This document shows positions 1 through 7,730 of a stretch of 27,139 bases of DNA, one piece after another. This DNA comes from Scatosoma sp045654025 (GTDB taxonomy: Bacteria > Bacillota > Clostridia > Christensenellales > Borkfalkiaceae). Positions within the stretch are counted from its first letter, which is position 1. The number at the start of each line of letters is the position of its first letter. The notes under the pieces were generated by a model. That model ran no database searches and was not told the DNA's origin. It saw only the letters and a program-made list of their open reading frames with translations. The position numbers and the translations under genes were made by a program. Location of the stretch: the NCBI GenBank assembly GCA_045654025.1, contig JAZOMO010000001.1, forward strand, positions 1 through 27,139, read 5' to 3'.

Positions 1-1954
1 GGGCGGCGAAGTTGGCGATGATGAGATTCCCGATGATGGCGCAGAAGCTATTTTGAAAGCGGCATACGCGCTCACTTCGGGCGCAACGCTGGAAGGCACC
101 CATACTCTTACGGGCGTTGTCACGAACGTGAAGTCCACGGGCGAAGGCGAGGCTTGCCTTACCTTTGTCGTAGAAGGCCACGAAGAATACCCTATGTACT
201 GCTACTGGCTCAAGGGCGAAGCGGCAGGCACGCTGGCGGTTGGCGACACCATCACCGTTACGGGTACGATTAAGAACTACAACGGCACAGTCGAATACGA
301 CAAGCCTACCCTTGACAGCTTCGTAAAAGCCGAAATCACGGAAGACGACTATACGGAAATGAATATTCTTGCCGCAAGGGAAGCAACAGAAGGTACTCTG
401 ATTAAAACGAGTGGCGTGGTTGCGCAAATCACCTATGCAAACGGTATGAATCCCAACGGTTTCTTCCTTGTTGACGACACTGCTTCCATCTACGTATTCA
501 GCAGCGCAGTAGCTCCCCAAGTTTCCGTAGGCAACACCGTTACGATTTTGGCGGAAAAAACTTGGTGGATTTTGGACACGGAACAATCGAATGCGGCTAC
601 CTATAACTACAAGGGCTGTAACCAGCTTGCCGAAGTTCAACTCCTTTCCAACGATAAGGGCTCTACCGATTTCAACACCGCTTGGATGGAAGAAAAGACG
701 GTAAAGGAAATTATGGACACCCCCGTTTCGACGGATATCACGACCACGATTTTCAAAACCACTGCTTTGGTTAAGAAAGTTCCTGGCAACGGCTTCACTA
801 ACTATTATATTAATGATTTGGACGAAGTTACAGGCTCTTACGCTTATACGCAATGCAACGGTAACGACTTTGCTTGGCTCGACCAATTCGACGACAAAAT
901 TTGCACCGTGTATCTGACGGCAATCAACGCAAAGAGCACCGCTTCGGGTTGCACCTGGCGTTTCGTTCCCGTAAAGGTCGTTGATGAAAACTATCAATTC
1001 GATACCGCTAACGCAGGAAAATTCGCCGTCGAATATTACGGCATCGACCAGTTTGAAACAACCTACAATGCTGACCCTGCTTTAGAGCTCACGACAACTG
1101 TTTCGTCCAGCCTTCTCGGCTTTGAAAACGCAACGCTTTCCTATGCTTCCAGCGATGAAAACGTCATAGCATTCACGGAAGCAGAAGGCAAAATGGTTAT
1201 GCATTGTGTCGCTTATGGTACGGCTACTATCACCATTACGGGTACTTACAATGGCGCAAGCTACGAAGATACTGTAACCATTACCTATGAAGAAGCAAAA
1301 GCATACGATTATATCACCGTAGCGCAAGCGATCGAAAGCCCTATTGATACCACCGTTACCGTAAAAGGTATCGTTGGCCCTTCGGTTGTAAACAAACAAG
1401 GCTTCTATTTCTTCGGGGAAGATGGCAGCGTAATTACCGTTCTTTTGAAAAATAGCACCGATTTCAGCACGATTGCTATCGGCAACGAAATCATTTTGAC
1501 GGGTATGCGCGAACGCTACATAAAAAATGATGCGGATACGAAAGCAGGTCAAACCTCTATCGTTGATGCGGAAATTTTAGTCAACAACCAAGGCAATTAT
1601 CAGTATTCTACGGAAAAATTTGTTACCGGTAAAACGGTAGAAGATTTCTATGCTTTAGACGTTACCGTTGACTATTCCACGACCGTTTTCGTTCTTAACG
1701 TAGTGGTTGTCGTTGAATCCTCCGCTTATTACACGAAGATGTCGTTAAAATCCCCCACCAGCAACACCACCCTTACGGCATATTGCAGCAGCGCCGCTCA
1801 ATACTCTTGGTTGCAAGAATACGCTGGCCAAGAAATCACCATTGAATTCGCAGCGTGCAACTGGAACGATAAAACTTTCTGGGCAGGTTGTGTCTTGGCA
1901 GTTCGCCTTGCTGACGGCACGAAGGTCTTGAATACCTTGAATTTTAACGCTTAA
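1..1954 (+). CDS. Secreted or surface multi-OB-fold protein, N-terminus outside window
   Basis: The frame is open from the first bases of the window, so the true start lies upstream; about 650 residues are visible. A TTG in frame at 53 is probably internal. The protein is built of repeated beta-rich modules. Three OB-fold-like units come first, with typical strands such as LTGVVTNV, VGDTITVTG and NGFFLVDD. An Ig-like (Big_2-type) unit follows at about 1075-1300 (YASSDENVIAF, YGTATITITG). Two more OB-like units come last (TVTVKGIVG, FSTIAIGNEIILTG, and the terminal VEDFYALDVTV unit). OB repeats of this kind accompany secreted nucleases of the YhcR/ExeM sort, but no catalytic domain is visible here. 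No LPXTG motif or C-terminal membrane segment is present. The gene stands alone, facing gap, and ends at a strong hairpin. Function is unknown; the missing N-terminus could carry an enzyme domain. Confidence 0.75.
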   Translation, partial: GGEVGDDEIPDDGAEAILKAAYALTSGATLEGTHTLTGVVTNVKSTGEGEACLTFVVEGHEEYPMYCYWLKGEAAGTLAVGDTITVTGTIKNYNGTVEYDKPTLDSFVKAEITEDDYTEMNILAAREATEGTLIKTSGVVAQITYANGMNPNGFFLVDDTASIYVFSSAVAPQVSVGNTVTILAEKTWWILDTEQSNAATYNYKGCNQLAEVQLLSNDKGSTDFNTAWMEEKTVKEIMDTPVSTDITTTIFKTTALVKKVPGNGFTNYYINDLDEVTGSYAYTQCNGNDFAWLDQFDDKICTVYLTAINAKSTASGCTWRFVPVKVVDENYQFDTANAGKFAVEYYGIDQFETTYNADPALELTTTVSSSLLGFENATLSYASSDENVIAFTEAEGKMVMHCVAYGTATITITGTYNGASYEDTVTITYEEAKAYDYITVAQAIESPIDTTVTVKGIVGPSVVNKQGFYFFGEDGSVITVLLKNSTDFSTIAIGNEIILTGMRERYIKNDADTKAGQTSIVDAEILVNNQGNYQYSTEKFVTGKTVEDFYALDVTVDYSTTVFVLNVVVVVESSAYYTKMSLKSPTSNTTLTAYCSSAAQYSWLQEYAGQEITIEFAACNWNDKTFWAGCVLAVRLADGTKVLNTLNFNA

Positions 1955-1975
1955 TCAAAAACTGATATCCTAACA

Positions 1976-2015
1976 CGCCTTGCGGACGTTTGTCTGCAAG
2001 GCGCGTCCATTTTTT
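1976..2015 (+). terminator. Rho-independent terminator of the OB-fold gene
   Basis: CGCCTTGC (1976-1983) pairs perfectly with GCAAGGCG (1996-2003). A run of six T follows at 2010-2015, 22 bases after the stop codon. Confidence 0.85.
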
Positions 2016-2020
2016 GCGAC

Positions 2021-2054
2021 AAAAAAAAGCTCTCACATTCTTGTGAGAGCTTTT
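2021..2054 (-). terminator. Terminator of gap (bidirectional)
   Basis: GCTCTCACA (2029-2037) and TGTGAGAGC (2042-2050) form a perfect 9-bp stem with a 4-base loop. Eight A lie on one side and four T on the other, so it can work in both directions. It lies about 20 bases beyond the gap stop codon. Confidence 0.9.
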
Positions 2055-2076
2055 CCTTTTAATTTATCCTACTCGA

Positions 2077-3096
2077 TTAAAGTTCTGCGAAGTACTTAAT
2101 CGTTCTAACCATCTGGCTGGTGTAGGAGTTTTCGTTATCGTACCAGGAAACAACCTTAACAAGGGTCGTGCCGTCGCCCATAGGCATGCACTTCGTCTGG
2201 GTTGCATCGAACAACGAACCATAACGGATACCGATGATGTCGGAGGATACGATTTCTTCTTCGGTGTAACCGAAGGATGCGGATGCAGCAGCCTTCATTG
2301 CAGCGTTTACGTCAGCAGCGGTAACTTCGCCGTCGCAAACTGCAACAAGCTGGGTAAGCGAACCGGTGGGAACGGGTACACGCTGAGCGCAACCGTCCAA
2401 AACGCCGTTGAGTTCGGGGATAACCAAACCGATAGCCTTTGCAGCGCCCGTGGAGTTAGGAACGATGTTCACAGCAGCCGCACGTGCACGACGAAGGTCG
2501 CCCTTTCTATGAGGACCGTCCAAAACCATCTGGTCGCCAGTGTAAGCGTGGATCGTGGTCATGTAACCCTTCTTAATTGCTGCAAGCTTGTTCAACGTGT
2601 TTGCCATAGGAGCAAGACAGTTGGTCGTACAGGAAGCAGCGGAGATGATGGTATCAGCAGCCGTCAAGGTCTTTTCGTTTACGCTGTAAACGATGGTAGG
2701 CAGATCGTTGCCTGCGGGTGCGGAGATAACAACCTTCTTTGCACCTGCATTGATGTGTGCCTGGCTCTTTTCCTTCGAGCAGTAGAAACCAGTACATTCA
2801 AGTACAACGTCTACGTCGAGTTCTGCCCAAGGGCAGTTGTTAGCGTCTTTTTCTGCATAGATTTTGATGGTCTTGCCGCATACGGTGATGGTACCAGCTT
2901 CGTCGTTTGCAGTAACGGTTTCGCCGTGTTCATATCTACCCTGTGCGGAGTCATACTTCAAAAGGTGTGCAAGCATCGAAGGGCTGGTCAAGTCGTTGAT
3001 AGCAACAACTTCATAACCCTCTGCGCCAAACATCTGTCTGAAAGCAAGACGACCGATACGGCCAAAGCCGTTGATTGCAACTTTTACGTTTGCCAT
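2077..3096 (-). CDS. gap: Glyceraldehyde-3-phosphate dehydrogenase, type I
   Basis: This cytoplasmic glycolytic enzyme oxidises and phosphorylates glyceraldehyde 3-phosphate to 1,3-bisphosphoglycerate, using NAD. The length of 339 residues is normal for the family. Visible signatures are the Rossmann motif INGFGRIGR (8-16), Asp35 after the second strand (typical of NAD preference), the active-site block SAASCTTNCLAP with catalytic Cys156, His183 in TTIHAYTGD, the NSTGAAKA loop (214-221) and the C-terminal WYDNENSY. The start is fixed by a GGAGG ribosome site 8 bases upstream. The gene has its own consensus promoter (3188-3216) and terminator, so it is probably monocistronic. Its leader begins with a stem-loop. 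No truncation or missing residue was seen. Confidence 0.98.
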   Translation of the reverse strand: MANVKVAINGFGRIGRLAFRQMFGAEGYEVVAINDLTSPSMLAHLLKYDSAQGRYEHGETVTANDEAGTITVCGKTIKIYAEKDANNCPWAELDVDVVLECTGFYCSKEKSQAHINAGAKKVVISAPAGNDLPTIVYSVNEKTLTAADTIISAASCTTNCLAPMANTLNKLAAIKKGYMTTIHAYTGDQMVLDGPHRKGDLRRARAAAVNIVPNSTGAAKAIGLVIPELNGVLDGCAQRVPVPTGSLTQLVAVCDGEVTAADVNAAMKAAASASFGYTEEEIVSSDIIGIRYGSLFDATQTKCMPMGDGTTLVKVVSWYDNENSYTSQMVRTIKYFAEL

Positions 3097-3149
3097 GATA
3101 AAAATTCCTCCAAAAATGTAATTTTCTTATTTTTTTTGCCATTTTGATA

Positions 3150-3181
3150 CGGACGATTCGGCGAAAAACCGCTTTCGTCCG
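3150..3181 (-). promoter_or_regulatory. Stem-loop at the 5' end of the gap mRNA
   Basis: CGGACGA (3150-3156) and TCGTCCG (3175-3181) are exact inverted repeats with a smaller CGG/CCG stem inside. The outer arm starts about where transcription should begin, 7 bases after the -10 box. It could protect the mRNA 5' end or act as an operator. The structure is seen; the role is inferred. Confidence 0.6.
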
Positions 3182-3187
3182 AATATC

Positions 3188-3216
3188 ATTTTATCACTTT
3201 TTTCTCTATTCGTCAA
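3188..3216 (-). promoter_or_regulatory. Sigma-A promoter of gap
   Basis: Reading the minus strand, TTGACG (3216-3211) and TAAAAT (3193-3188) are separated by exactly 17 bases. The leader to the ATG is about 85 bases. Confidence 0.85.
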
Positions 3217-3282
3217 TTAAAAAACGGGGATAGTCGCATTTTTTATAAAAAAACTAATCGCCCACATACCGACGAGGTTTCT

Positions 3283-3519
3283 TTAACCACGATAGTCCTC
3301 AGGGTTAAACGGCTTTTCCGCCAGTTCCCCATTCAAGCCTTCCACCAAGACCAGCATCTGCTTTTTTGCGCCGTCCAGCTTTTCCCCACAGTAGCGAATG
3401 AGCGCCACCGCCTTTTCAAATGCCTCTAAGCTCTCGTCCAAGGTCAATTCCCCGCTTTCGAGCTGCTCGGTATATTCCTCAAGTTTTGCAAATGCCTGCT
3501 CATAAGTCATTTCTTGCAT
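3283..3519 (-). CDS. xseB: Exodeoxyribonuclease VII small subunit
   Basis: XseB is the small, mostly helical subunit of ExoVII. It binds the large subunit XseA, and the complex degrades single-stranded DNA from both ends to short oligonucleotides in the cytoplasm. The 78 residues match the family size. The conserved pattern is seen: MTYEQAFAKLEEYTEQLESG, then LTLDESLEAFEKAVALIRYC. The ATG at 3519 is preceded by GGAGG at 8-base spacing, which favours it over the internal Met4. It overlaps the end of xseA by 20 bases, so translation is probably coupled. No clear U-tract terminator follows before the gap promoter, so some read-through into gap is possible. Confidence 0.95.
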   Translation of the reverse strand: MQEMTYEQAFAKLEEYTEQLESGELTLDESLEAFEKAVALIRYCGEKLDGAKKQMLVLVEGLNGELAEKPFNPEDYRG

Positions 3520-4642
3520 CGTATTTTTCCTCCACTTTCGCTGTTAATTTTCCTTTTTGCAGTCTTATTTCTACGCCGTCGCCGACCTCGACCGCCGCCG
3601 CATCAACGACCGCTCTTCCATCCTTGCTGACCACCGCATAGCCACGGGCAAGCACGCCAAGCGGGCTAAGGGAATGGGCTTTCCCTACCAAGCCCTTTAA
3701 TTTTTCTTCCTTTAACCGCAATAATCGCTCGACGCCTCTAATATCGTAGGTCGCCTTTGCATCGTCCAACCGCCGCATGCGCTCTGCAACGCCGTTTTCC
3801 AAGCCGCCGCACGCACGCTCTGCCAGTCCGTCCAAACGTTGCCGAAGGACGTTCAAGTCAGGCACGGCTATCTCTGCCGCCGCAGAGGGTGTCGGCGCGC
3901 GCTTGTCTGCAACGAAGTCGCAAATCGTAAAGTCCGTTTCGTGTCCGACCGCCGATATGACAGGGGTGTTCATCGCAAAGATTTTGCGCGCCAGCCGTTC
4001 GCTGTTAAACCCCCACAAATCCTCTATCGAACCACCGCCACGGCCGATGATGATGACGTCAATGTCTCCACGGTTATCGAAATAGTCCAAGGCGGCAATC
4101 AAGCTTTCGTCCGTACCCGCCCCCTGCACCTGCGCAGGATAGAGAAGCAGCTGTGTCATCGGACAACGCCGACCTGCGACGTTGATAATATCCCGCACCG
4201 CCGCGCCGTTCGCCGAAGTAATCACCCCGATTTTCTGTGGAAAGGCAGGCAACGGGCGTTTGTGTATCGGGTCGAATAACCCCTCTTCGCTCAGCCGCTT
4301 TTTCAGCTCCTCATACGCCTGATAAAGGTCGCCGATGCCATCGGGCTTCATCGCACCTACGTACAGCTGATACTGACCGCCGGGGGAATACACAGACACC
4401 GAGCCCATCACCACTACCTTCTGTCCGTCCTTCGGACGGAACTGCAACCGCATATTCGCGTTTTTGAACATCACCGCCTTGATTTGGCTGTCCTCATCTT
4501 TCAAGGTAAAGTACATATGCCCACTGCGGTGGTGGATAAAGTTGGAAATCTCCCCCTTTACCGCAACCGCCTGCAACTGCGGCTCGTCCTCTAAAACGCC
4601 CTTGACGTATTCGTTTAATTGTAAAACGGATAATACCGCCAT
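3500..4642 (-). CDS. xseA: Exodeoxyribonuclease VII large subunit
   Basis: XseA is the catalytic subunit of ExoVII, a single-strand exonuclease used in repair and recombination. I place the start at the ATG at 4642 because GGGAGG lies 8 bases before it; this gives 380 residues. An in-frame extension of 10 residues upstream exists but has no ribosome site. Residues about 1-95 form the N-terminal OB-fold (LSVLQLNEYVKGVL, GEISNFIHHRSGHMYFTLKD). The catalytic domain follows with GVITSANGAAVRDI, IIGRGGGSIEDLWGFN and AVGHETDFTICDFVADKRAP, all strongly conserved. It is shorter than E. coli XseA (456 residues), mostly in the C-terminal coiled-coil part. It starts 2 bases after the helicase stop codon and overlaps xseB, so the three genes form a repair operon. 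Confidence 0.96.
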   Translation of the reverse strand: MAVLSVLQLNEYVKGVLEDEPQLQAVAVKGEISNFIHHRSGHMYFTLKDEDSQIKAVMFKNANMRLQFRPKDGQKVVVMGSVSVYSPGGQYQLYVGAMKPDGIGDLYQAYEELKKRLSEEGLFDPIHKRPLPAFPQKIGVITSANGAAVRDIINVAGRRCPMTQLLLYPAQVQGAGTDESLIAALDYFDNRGDIDVIIIGRGGGSIEDLWGFNSERLARKIFAMNTPVISAVGHETDFTICDFVADKRAPTPSAAAEIAVPDLNVLRQRLDGLAERACGGLENGVAERMRRLDDAKATYDIRGVERLLRLKEEKLKGLVGKAHSLSPLGVLARGYAVVSKDGRAVVDAAAVEVGDGVEIRLQKGKLTAKVEEKYDARNDL

Positions 4643-4644
4643 GT

Positions 4645-5356
4645 TTATTCCTCCCATTGTCGATTCGTCCATACGAATTCCTTAGGAATCGCATGGAAAT
4701 ACGGGCTGACGGGAACGTGTTTGCCCGTGTGGTAATCCTTGGATACCCTCGTCATAATCAAGCGCTGCTTGGCGCGTGTGATTGCGACGTAGAACACCTT
4801 TTTCTCCTCTTCTTCCTGCGGCGTTCCCTTGGAGAGCGCAGACGGGAAAAACCGTTCGCTCACCCCTGCCAAAATGACGGTGGAAAACTCACAGCCCTTG
4901 GCTTGGTGGACGGTAATTACGGGGATTTTTTGCAGCTTTTTTAAGAGGATATCCATCTGACTGCCCGACAGCGCCGCATCCGAAAGATAAGCAGACAAAA
5001 AGCTTTCGCCGTCGTACACCGCCGCCGCTTGCAGGGTCTGTACTACGTCCAAAAGAGCCTCTCTATCTCCCTCGCTTGGATAATATTGTTTGAGGCGCAT
5101 GCGCTCGACGATACGGTTTGCAATCTCCCCGACCTTGTCCTGCGCCAACAGGTCGCAAAGCTCCTTGTAAAAGGTGAAAAACTTGGTAAATTTGGGGGCG
5201 TACTGCTTGGCAAGCTCCTGCCGCCGCCCTGCCGTAGGCAACAACTTTTCCTCTAACATTCGCCACAGCACCGCCGCCGTCGCCGTAATGTCCCCCAACG
5301 CGTTGTGCGCCGCCTCGTTGACAATCCCGTAATGGGCGCAGAGGGTGGATAATTTT
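4645..5356 (-). pseudogene. C-terminal part of the UvrD-type helicase-exonuclease, out of frame with its N-terminal part
   Basis: This stretch of about 235 residues continues the protein encoded at 5357-7579 but lies in another frame. It starts with LSTLCAHYGI and HNALGDITATAA, which supply the third exonuclease motif (His and Asp of the DEDDh set). It then carries the remainder of helicase subdomain 2B, motif V (VHQAKGCEF) and motif VI (FYVAITRAKQRL), which holds the arginine finger. It ends 2 bases before the xseA start and contains the xseA ribosome site. No start codon with a ribosome site fits an independent gene at this point. An open frame upstream to 5391 exists but encodes non-homologous residues. 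Dropping one A from the run at 5353-5356 joins the two parts perfectly. It is therefore either a recent inactivating mutation or a sequence error. Confidence 0.85.
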
Positions 5357-7579
5357 ATAATCGGGCAAGCCCGGCAACAGCTGTTTAGCAATCGTCAGCG
5401 TGTCGTATTCTGCCTGCACGCAAAGGGGCGGCAAGCCCTGCTCTTTGAGCTGTCTTCGTACCAGACGGCTGTCAAAGCGGTGGCTGTTGTGCCCCACCAA
5501 AACCGCGCCTTTTACGAAAGCGGAAAACCGTTCCAGCCCTTCCTTTGCCGTCAATCCTCCGTGTAAGCGGATATAATCAAGGTCAAATCCGTGCGTTTCG
5601 TACGCACCCTGCTCGATGGGAATGGTCGGCTCGATAAAGAGGTCCAGCGTGTCCACAATCTCCCCTACCTCGTTCAAGCGCACGGCAGAGATTTGCACCG
5701 CCTCGTCCTTGGACAAATCCAAGCCCGTCGTTTCCGTGTCGTAGACGACGATATGCCCTTGTCTTGCGCCGTCGATGAGGCTTTGGTAAGGGTCTTTCCC
5801 CACAATGGCGTCCTCGCCCAAGAAAGCGTTGACGGAAACCCCATTTTCGCCACATTCGCGCAACTTCTGCAAAGTCTTTGCGCCCACGCCGCGGATGTAT
5901 TTGCCCGCGATACGCTCCATACTGATACGGTCGTCGGGGTTGATTAGCAACTTCAACACGGCAAGCACGTCTTTGACGCACCCACGCTTGAAAAAGCCGT
6001 GGTCCTTTTCGACGGTGAAAAAGCGTACTTTGTCCTCGTCCTTTTCCTGCATAGCGTTCAAGCGTTCAAAATTCGAGGTCAATGAGGCGATATAGCCGTT
6101 TGACCTTGCCATGATACAGAGGTCGGTGGGGTTTTGCGGACGGTGCTTTTGCACGTAGGCGTAAATCTGCGCCGCCTCCTCACGAGGATTGTCAAAGCCA
6201 AGGCAGAGAATTTTCTCCCCAACCGCCTCGCTGTTGACACGCATTTTTGTAGGGCAAAACTTTCCCATCAGCGTGGGATAGGTGTTTTGCAGATACCCAA
6301 AGCTTGCCTCGGCAAGCGTCTTCGTCGCGCGATAATTCTCCGAAAAAGCATATTCTTTCGCCTGAAAGCTCTGACGGAAATCCTCTAAAACCATCTCTGG
6401 CGCAGACCCTCTCCAGCCGTAAATCGTCTGAAAAAAATCCCCGCACATCATAATATTGTTGCCCTGAAACAGCTTTTTCAACAGCGAATATTCCGTCAGG
6501 CTGGTATCCTGCATTTCGTCCACAACGATATAGGCGTACCGCTTGGCGTAGCGCAGGCAGGTTTCCTCGTCCGATAAGTATTCGTTCACCCGCAATATGA
6601 GGTCGTCAAAGTCCAGCTGATTGCCGTCGGAAAGGGTTTTTTCGTAAGCAACCGCCAGCGCCCCTGCATGGGTTAGAAGTAGCTGTTCCACCTCTTCGTC
6701 CACTTGCATTTCCGCTCGTTTTCCACCGTAGCTGGGCTGAAAATAGGAGAGCGTAGAGGCGTATTTTTCGGGATATTCCGCCTTCAAGCGCAACCAAGTC
6801 GCAAGGTAGTCCCCCTCGCCGTCCTCGCTAAACAAGCCGTACTCTGCGCGCGCGTGCCTAATCCAAGTCATCACCGACATCAACGGCGATTTTTTATTAA
6901 ACAGCCGAGGGGGCGCAACCACAGGAAAAGGCGCAATCTCTTGCAAAGCCTCACCACATTCTTCGCACTCCGTTTCCCCCTGTCCGTACGCCCTACCGCA
7001 GGTCGGACAAGCCGCCTTCGGGGGCTGTAATGCATTCTTTTTAGGTATGGGCAACCATTCCCCACCACGGGTCAAAAACCCTTCTTTTAACAGCCAACCG
7101 ATTTTTCCGTCCAACGCCTGCAAGGGCAAGCTTTCAAGGTCTGCCACGCTCGTCTTAGAGTTCGCGCGGCGAAGGGCCGCCTCTACGCGCCAACGCGCGG
7201 CGTTTTGCAGGTAAATGCTCTCTAACAGCTCTTCCTCGTCCACTTCGTCGATAATCTGCGGCTCGGCGTACCGAGCAGACCGCAACCGTTCTTCCTCGCG
7301 AAGTAGCCGATAACAAAACCCGTGAATGGTCTGCACGCAAACTTTGTTTGCGTCGTCGCCCACGATACGCGCGATATCCTCACGCATTTCGTTCGCCGCC
7401 TTGATGGTGAAGGTGAGGCAAAGGATTTGCTCTGCAGTCGCCTTTTTGCTCTTGAGAATATTCGCCACACGGTGCGCCACCGTAAAGGTTTTGCCCGTGC
7501 CTGCCGAGGCGTACAGCAGAATATGATCGGAAAGGTTTTCGATGACTTCCCGTTGTTGGTCGTTGGGTGTATAGCTCAT
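5063..7579 (-). CDS. UvrD/PcrA-type helicase with zinc ribbon and inserted DEDDh exonuclease (frameshifted after residue 742)
   Basis: This is a superfamily 1 DNA helicase, expected to unwind DNA 3' to 5' with ATP. Numbering is from the ATG at 7579. Motif I is ASAGTGKT (24-31), Ia is LTFTIKAANEM, Ib is VQTIHGFCYRLL, II is VVDEMQD (352-358), III is GDFFQTIYGWRGS (380-392) and IV is SENYRATK (413-420). Two features are unusual. CPTC and CEEC (Cys191, 194, 205, 208) form a zinc ribbon in subdomain 1B. A DEDDh exonuclease (DTETTGL, Asp614 and Glu616; GHNSHRFD, Asp703) sits inside 2B, after the RGVGAKTLQKL element. Residues after Lys742 are out of frame down to a stop at 5063; the correct continuation is at 4645-5356, giving about 977 residues when joined. 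There is no ribosome site before the ATG, and the promoter implies a leaderless mRNA. The gene heads the xseA-xseB operon. Confidence 0.9.
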   Translation of the reverse strand: MSYTPNDQQREVIENLSDHILLYASAGTGKTFTVAHRVANILKSKKATAEQILCLTFTIKAANEMREDIARIVGDDANKVCVQTIHGFCYRLLREEERLRSARYAEPQIIDEVDEEELLESIYLQNAARWRVEAALRRANSKTSVADLESLPLQALDGKIGWLLKEGFLTRGGEWLPIPKKNALQPPKAACPTCGRAYGQGETECEECGEALQEIAPFPVVAPPRLFNKKSPLMSVMTWIRHARAEYGLFSEDGEGDYLATWLRLKAEYPEKYASTLSYFQPSYGGKRAEMQVDEEVEQLLLTHAGALAVAYEKTLSDGNQLDFDDLILRVNEYLSDEETCLRYAKRYAYIVVDEMQDTSLTEYSLLKKLFQGNNIMMCGDFFQTIYGWRGSAPEMVLEDFRQSFQAKEYAFSENYRATKTLAEASFGYLQNTYPTLMGKFCPTKMRVNSEAVGEKILCLGFDNPREEAAQIYAYVQKHRPQNPTDLCIMARSNGYIASLTSNFERLNAMQEKDEDKVRFFTVEKDHGFFKRGCVKDVLAVLKLLINPDDRISMERIAGKYIRGVGAKTLQKLRECGENGVSVNAFLGEDAIVGKDPYQSLIDGARQGHIVVYDTETTGLDLSKDEAVQISAVRLNEVGEIVDTLDLFIEPTIPIEQGAYETHGFDLDYIRLHGGLTAKEGLERFSAFVKGAVLVGHNSHRFDSRLVRRQLKEQGLPPLCVQAEYDTLTIAKQLLPGLPDYKIIHPLRPLRDCQRGGAQRVGGHYGDGGGAVANVRGKVVAYGRAAAGACQAVRPQIYQVFHLLQGALRPVGAGQGRGDCKPYRRAHAPQTILSKRGR

Positions 7580-7585
7580 ACGCTT

Positions 7586-7614
7586 ATTATAGATTTTTAC
7601 AAGAAAAAAGTCAA
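7586..7614 (-). promoter_or_regulatory. Sigma-A promoter of the helicase-xseA-xseB operon, leaderless
   Basis: On the minus strand, TTGACT (7614-7609) and TATAAT (7591-7586) are separated by 17 bases. Only 6 bases (AAGCGT) lie between the -10 box and the ATG, so transcription should begin at or within a base of the A of the start codon. This agrees with the absence of a ribosome binding site. Confidence 0.8.
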
Positions 7615-7620
7615 GGGGCG

Positions 7621-7649
7621 TTGACAATATTTTCCAAAAAGCGTATAAT
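7621..7649 (+). promoter_or_regulatory. Consensus sigma-A promoter of trmO
   Basis: TTGACA (7621-7626) and TATAAT (7644-7649) are both perfect, with a 17-base spacer. The -35 box lies 6 bases from the -35 box of the divergent helicase promoter. The expected leader is about 75 bases. Confidence 0.9.
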
Positions 7650-7730
7650 ATCCGTATAGGTTTATCAAGGGTTTGGGCGCAGTAGTAGGCAAAATTTGCC
7701 GCTAAAAATCTCGATTCGGAGTATATTGTT

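Noticed and set aside
2509..3147. 212-residue open frame opposite gap
   Set aside because: gap is certain on the other strand and this frame runs into the gap leader; shadow.
3220..3282. Terminator after xseB
   Set aside because: The region is A/T-rich with a short T/A palindrome, but I could not find a GC stem followed by a U-tract.
5353..5356. Programmed frameshift in the helicase gene
   Set aside because: The change needed is +1, with no stop codon, rare-codon slippery site or stimulatory structure seen, and a -1 slip on the A-run gives the wrong frame. An indel or sequence error is simpler.
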